A program made the translations under genes and the position numbers. The notes below the pieces were generated by a model that saw only the letters and a program-made list of their open reading frames with translations, did no database searches and was not told where the DNA came from. From positions 1 to 7,514 of the forward strand of contig JAUVEF010000054.1 of the NCBI GenBank assembly GCA_030594905.1: a stretch of DNA of 7,514 bases, written 5' to 3'. The DNA is from Methanosarcinales archaeon. Lineage in GTDB: Archaea; Halobacteriota; Methanosarcinia; Methanosarcinales; Methanogasteraceae. Positions 5,535 to 7,514 of this stretch are shown here, in pieces; position 1 is the first letter of the stretch; every line of letters starts with the position of its first letter.

Positions 5535-7361
5535 ATGAAGCAATATATCACAGCAGCGATACTCATCCTCGCAGCATTCGCCTGCACCGCGGGTGCAGCA
5601 GACCACGACGTTTACGAGAATGACTTGATACAGGTAGCAATCAACAGCGCAAACGCCGGCGACACGATTTATGTGCATATCGGAACATACACCGAAAACA
5701 TAATCGTGAACAAAACACTCACGCTCCGGGGTGATGGTGCGGACGTAGTGACGGTGCAGGCGGCATCGGCGGCAGAACACGTCTTCAACGTGACCGCAGA
5801 TTATGTGAATATCACCGGGTTTACCGCGACCGGGGCAACAGGCAACACGAAGGCTGGATTTTACCTTGGCAATGGCGTGGATCACTGCAACGTGTCATAC
5901 AACAACGCATTAAACAGCAACCGCAGCATCTATCTCAATTCTTCGAGCAACAACACACTCACCGGTAATATCGCAAACTCGGGTGATTACCGCGGCATCC
6001 TGCTATCCGATTCGAGCAACAATACACTTCGAAGAAACACCGCATCAGGTAACATTCGAGGTATCTACCTGCGTCACTCGAGCAACAACAGACTTGAAAA
6101 CAACGTGATGACTGGAAACAGCTACAACTTCGGCATCCTTGGCGAGAATCCATCCCATTACGTCCAGAAGATCGATACAAGCAATACGGTGGGCGGAAAG
6201 CCAATCTATTACGGGGTTGGTCTGCATGATCAGGAGGTTTCGGACGATGCTGGCTATGTAGGAATCGTCAACTCTACGAATATGACGGTAAGGGACATGA
6301 GGTTAACCGGAAATTTACAAGGTGTGTTACTTGTATATTCAACTGATTCAACGATAACAAATATCACAGAGTATAATGGTCAGTGTGGCATTTACTTATA
6401 TAATTCAACTAATAATAGAGTTGTGGATAATAATGTATTTGATAATACGTATGGTATTTATATAGAACATTCGTGTAATAATACCATTACAAAGAATGTT
6501 GCTAATTCAAATACACTATATAATATTGATCTTGTGGCATCTTCGAATAATAATACAGTTAGCGACAATAACGCATCTGGAGGCGACTATTGTGGTATTG
6601 CGATGGGACTTTCAAGCAACAATAATACAGTTGTGAATAATACCGCAAACTCAAATGGTCCGGGTGGTGCGGGTGGTATTCTTTTGTATGCATCATGTGA
6701 ATACAATATTATTGTGAATAATATTGTAAGTTCGAACGATGGGCACGCAGGGATTTTTATATTTGACTCTTGTAGACATAATAATATTATGGATAATACT
6801 ATAAATTCAAATATTGGTGCTTATGGTGGCGGTATTGGATTATACAATAATCTGAATAATAATGTGATTGCAGGAAATACTGTAATTGACAACATGCCTA
6901 ATGGAATGTGGTTTTATAATTCGGATAGTAATTTTATTTATAACAACCACTTCGCAAACACCGTGAACGCTCACGATGACGGTACCGGCAACATCTGGAA
7001 CACCACACCCACCACGGGACCAAACATCGTCGGCGGTTCCGAGATCGGCGGCAACTACTGGAGTGACTACGCAGGAACTGACAACAACAACGATGGGTTT
7101 GGCGATACGCTGCATCTTATCGGCAGCTCGAATCGCGATTACCTGCCGCTGGTCATGCCAATGTGCGGCGACATGACCGGCGATGGCAATATCGACACGG
7201 TTGATCTCCTGCGCCTGCTGGAGCATGTCGTCACAGGCACGCATGTCCATGCTTGCGCCTGCGATATTGATGGCAACGGACACATCAATGTCCTTGATGT
7301 GCGGTTACTGATGGGGTATATCAACGATTCGACAGGATATTCGCTGAACTGCGGGTGTTAA
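5535..7361 (+). CDS. Secreted NosD-like right-handed beta-helix protein with C-terminal dockerin
   Basis: The 608-residue product has a signal peptide (about 1-22) and a beta-helix entry region at about 28-100 (IQVAINSANAGDTIYVHIGTY, then VNKTLTLRGDGAD). Degenerate Asn-rich rungs of roughly 20-25 residues then run from about 105 to 475, each with an SSNNT/L-type turn (for example at 137-141, 160-164, 182-186 and 336-341). An insert at about 205-262 (HYVQKIDTSNTVGGKPIYY, then DAGYVGIVNSTNMTV) and the end motif GGSEIGGNYWSDYAGTDNNNDGFGD (501-524) are typical of archaeal NosD/S-layer-associated proteins. Such folds bind or act on polysaccharides or serve as surface fibres; I see no catalytic set that decides. 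Residues 544-608 are a type I dockerin with repeats DMTGDGNIDTVD (546-557) and DIDGNGHINVLD (577-588). Many N-x-S/T sequons suggest heavy glycosylation. The middle of the gene (about 6296-6944) is strikingly richer in AT than both ends. Confidence 0.87.
   Translation: MKQYITAAILILAAFACTAGAADHDVYENDLIQVAINSANAGDTIYVHIGTYTENIIVNKTLTLRGDGADVVTVQAASAAEHVFNVTADYVNITGFTATGATGNTKAGFYLGNGVDHCNVSYNNALNSNRSIYLNSSSNNTLTGNIANSGDYRGILLSDSSNNTLRRNTASGNIRGIYLRHSSNNRLENNVMTGNSYNFGILGENPSHYVQKIDTSNTVGGKPIYYGVGLHDQEVSDDAGYVGIVNSTNMTVRDMRLTGNLQGVLLVYSTDSTITNITEYNGQCGIYLYNSTNNRVVDNNVFDNTYGIYIEHSCNNTITKNVANSNTLYNIDLVASSNNNTVSDNNASGGDYCGIAMGLSSNNNTVVNNTANSNGPGGAGGILLYASCEYNIIVNNIVSSNDGHAGIFIFDSCRHNNIMDNTINSNIGAYGGGIGLYNNLNNNVIAGNTVIDNMPNGMWFYNSDSNFIYNNHFANTVNAHDDGTGNIWNTTPTTGPNIVGGSEIGGNYWSDYAGTDNNNDGFGDTLHLIGSSNRDYLPLVMPMCGDMTGDGNIDTVDLLRLLEHVVTGTHVHACACDIDGNGHINVLDVRLLMGYINDSTGYSLNCGC
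6296..6944 (+). other. AT-rich block inside the beta-helix gene
   Basis: Within one intact reading frame the base and codon use changes. Before about 6296 and after about 6944 asparagine is mostly AAC, glycine mostly GGC and isoleucine mostly ATC. In between, AAT, GGT, ATT and ATA dominate, with runs of AATAAT and TATAAT. The 3' border is sharp (AT-rich up to TTTATTTATAAC, then CACTTCGCAAACACCGTG). A short less AT-rich patch lies at about 6556-6620. The limits are by eye. Confidence 0.7.
7263..7361 (+). repeat. Dockerin second-repeat module, copy 2
   Basis: This is the partner of 5421-5519, with the same length and also ending at the stop codon. Shared residues include DIDGNG, LDVRLLMGYI, GYS and the terminal NC-x-C. 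Most differences are at third codon positions, so the two copies are paralogues under selection at the protein level. Confidence 0.75.
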
Positions 7362-7366
7362 AGATC

Positions 7367-7370
7367 GGAG
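7367..7370 (+). promoter_or_regulatory. Ribosome binding site of the third operon gene
   Basis: GGAG lies 7 nt before the ATG at 7378, in the 16-nt gap after the beta-helix gene. The layout copies that of the previous gene boundary. Confidence 0.6.
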
Positions 7371-7377
7371 AATAATC

Positions 7378-7514
7378 ATGAAACACCACACCATCGCAAT
7401 AATACTCATCCTCGCACCGCTCACCTGCGCAGCGGATGGAAGCGAAATTGCAGCACCGGTTCTTAAGTGGCAGCAATGCGGCTGCTACAACTCATGGTGC
7501 GAGACGGGCTGGTA
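7378..7514 (+). CDS. Secreted protein, N-terminal fragment (cut by the window end)
   Basis: Only 45 codons and two bases are visible. They encode a signal peptide (MKHHTIAIILILAPLTCAAD) much like that of the preceding gene (MKQYITAAILILAAFACTAG), followed by APVLKWQQCGCYNSWCETGW, rich in Cys and Trp. It is the third member of the operon, 16 nt after the beta-helix gene. A stretch resembling KWQ...CETGW is, from memory, sometimes found at the start of secreted archaeal proteins with FG-GAP/VCBS-like beta-propeller repeats, but the part that would show this is outside the window. A dockerin at its C-terminus would fit the context but cannot be seen. Confidence 0.7.
   Translation, partial: MKHHTIAIILILAPLTCAADGSEIAAPVLKWQQCGCYNSWCETGW

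Noticed and set aside
5364..5885. A 173-codon open frame on the minus strand across the junction of the two dockerin genes
   Set aside because: It is antisense to two well-supported genes and shows no domain; its Cys- and His-rich composition reflects the complement of the dockerin codons.
5940..6660. CRISPR-like or satellite repeats of AGCAACAATAC type
   Set aside because: The repeats are short, imperfect and in frame; they encode the SSNNT turns of beta-helix rungs.

Overview
The window looks like part of a euryarchaeal chromosome, most likely from the methanogen/ANME (anaerobic methane oxidiser) side of the Euryarchaeota. Three things point there. There is a protein with the NrpR nitrogen-regulator domain (DUF128), a family I know from methanogens and relatives. 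The promoters are archaeal, with TATA boxes about 25-30 bp upstream of a start, and one gene looks leaderless. There is also a group of secreted proteins carrying type I dockerins, which I associate with ANME-type and related archaea. The lineage is an inference from gene content, not from a marker gene.

The left part (15-4161) is read on the minus strand. In transcription order it holds larC (nickel insertion protein for the lactate racemase-type pincer cofactor), a 91-nt gap, scpA (condensin kleisin subunit), an FAD-dependent oxidoreductase of the phytoene desaturase/amine oxidase superfamily, and a stand-alone NrpR regulatory domain without a DNA-binding helix. The last three genes overlap by a few bases (8 bp, then an ATGA overlap), so they are probably translationally coupled. 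They have no obvious common pathway.

A 314-bp divergent intergenic region (4162-4475) holds a promoter for each strand. On the minus side a TATA-like box sits about 27 bp before the larC start, with no Shine-Dalgarno sequence, which suggests a leaderless larC mRNA. On the plus side a strong TATA box at 4365-4372 is followed by an approximately 80-nt leader with two TTACGTA repeats 22 bp apart and a good Shine-Dalgarno sequence.

The right part (4476-7514) is a plus-strand operon of secreted proteins with 15-16 nt gaps and similar GGAG ribosome binding sites. Gene 1 has a signal peptide, a conserved-looking domain of unknown function and a C-terminal dockerin. Gene 2 has a signal peptide, a long NosD-like right-handed beta helix and a closely related dockerin. 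Gene 3 has a signal peptide and runs off the window. The two dockerins share four cysteine positions and a nearly identical second calcium-binding repeat. This suggests that the products bind a common cohesin-bearing scaffold or surface protein not encoded in the window.

The most interesting points are the dockerin operon itself, the unassigned domain of gene 1, and a block of about 650 bp in the middle of the beta-helix gene that is much richer in AT than both its ends, as if it had been exchanged from elsewhere. I saw no tRNA, rRNA, CRISPR array or insertion sequence.
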